Source of the DNA: Stenotrophomonas sp. UBA7346
Lineage (GTDB): Bacteria > Pseudomonadota > Gammaproteobacteria > Xanthomonadales > Xanthomonadaceae
Length of the DNA stretch: 64,000 nt
Reading direction: 5' to 3'
Assembly (NCBI GenBank): GCA_002471015.1
Contig: DKPB01000060.1
Location: 1 to 64,000, forward strand
Of this stretch, positions 63,992-64,000 are shown one piece after another. The notes beneath the pieces are model-generated. The model searched no databases, had not been told where the DNA came from, and saw nothing but the letters and a program-made list of their open reading frames with translations. Every line of letters begins with the position of its first letter. The stretch's first letter is position 1. Both the position numbers and the translations under genes were made by a program.

Positions 63992-64000
63992 TTCGATTCT

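Overview
The window is high-GC gammaproteobacterial chromosome, most likely Stenotrophomonas (Xanthomonadaceae). The genus call rests mainly on repeated GTAG-headed palindromes with a GCCGAGC...GCTCGGC stem, which match the SMAG/REP family known from S. maltophilia. The gene content fits: a type II secretion (T2S) cluster, a minor-pilin operon, cutA-dsbD, and a xyloglucan/xylose locus of the kind known from Xanthomonas and Cellvibrio. There are no rRNA or tRNA genes, CRISPR arrays, complete insertion sequences or prophage genes.

Layout. 1-8.4 kb: exported and small-metabolism genes (outer-membrane barrel, penicillin-V-acylase-type Ntn hydrolase, I78 inhibitor lipoprotein, YceI lipoprotein, RutE-like nitroreductase, ELM1-family protein, and a three-gene exported operon with a DUF2145 protein and two paralogous small proteins), separated by repeat-rich spacers. 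8.4-16.6 kb: VUT-family transporter, glnE, an AarC-like CoA transferase, yegP, a GIY-YIG protein, a secreted protein, and a DAHP synthase preceded by a leader peptide with seven consecutive aromatic residues plus a terminator, that is, a transcription attenuator. 16.7-29.9 kb: a divergent T2S cluster, gspE-M on the minus strand and gspC-D on the plus strand, followed by an M66-type metalloprotease lipoprotein and a second GspC-HR-like protein. 30-32.7 kb: trxC and an AraC regulator/zinc alcohol dehydrogenase pair. 33.5-38 kb: groES-groEL with a sigma32-type promoter, a truncated DUF2628-like gene and an extracellular endonuclease I. 38-42.4 kb: minor-pilin operon pilE-fimT-pilV-pilW-pilX, where pilX carries a very large passenger and no pilY1 follows. 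42.5-45.8 kb: cutA-dsbD-tlpA thiol-redox operon. 46.3-64 kb: sugar locus on the minus strand, read from right to left: CE20-like esterase, GH35 beta-galactosidase, GH31 alpha-xylosidase, GH95 fucosidase, xylB, xylA, sugar/H+ symporter, GH3 beta-glucosidase, then an SSS-family sugar symporter.

How the genes work together. The sugar locus forms a path from xyloglucan oligosaccharide to metabolism: deacetylation, removal of fucose/galactose, removal of xylose, cleavage of the glucan backbone, import, and xylose entry into the pentose phosphate pathway through XylA and XylB. No endo-xyloglucanase or TonB receptor is inside the window; the operon runs off the right edge. The T2S cluster sits beside a plausible secreted substrate, the M66 protease. 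The thiol-redox genes would support disulfide chemistry of the many exported proteins.

The spacers hold several repeat families. Two of them, with three copies each, share a 17-base block and two hairpins whose stems differ in sequence but keep pairing, nested in short REP-like palindromes. With the aromatic attenuator, this is the most unusual signal in the window. All functional calls are from sequence reading without database searches.
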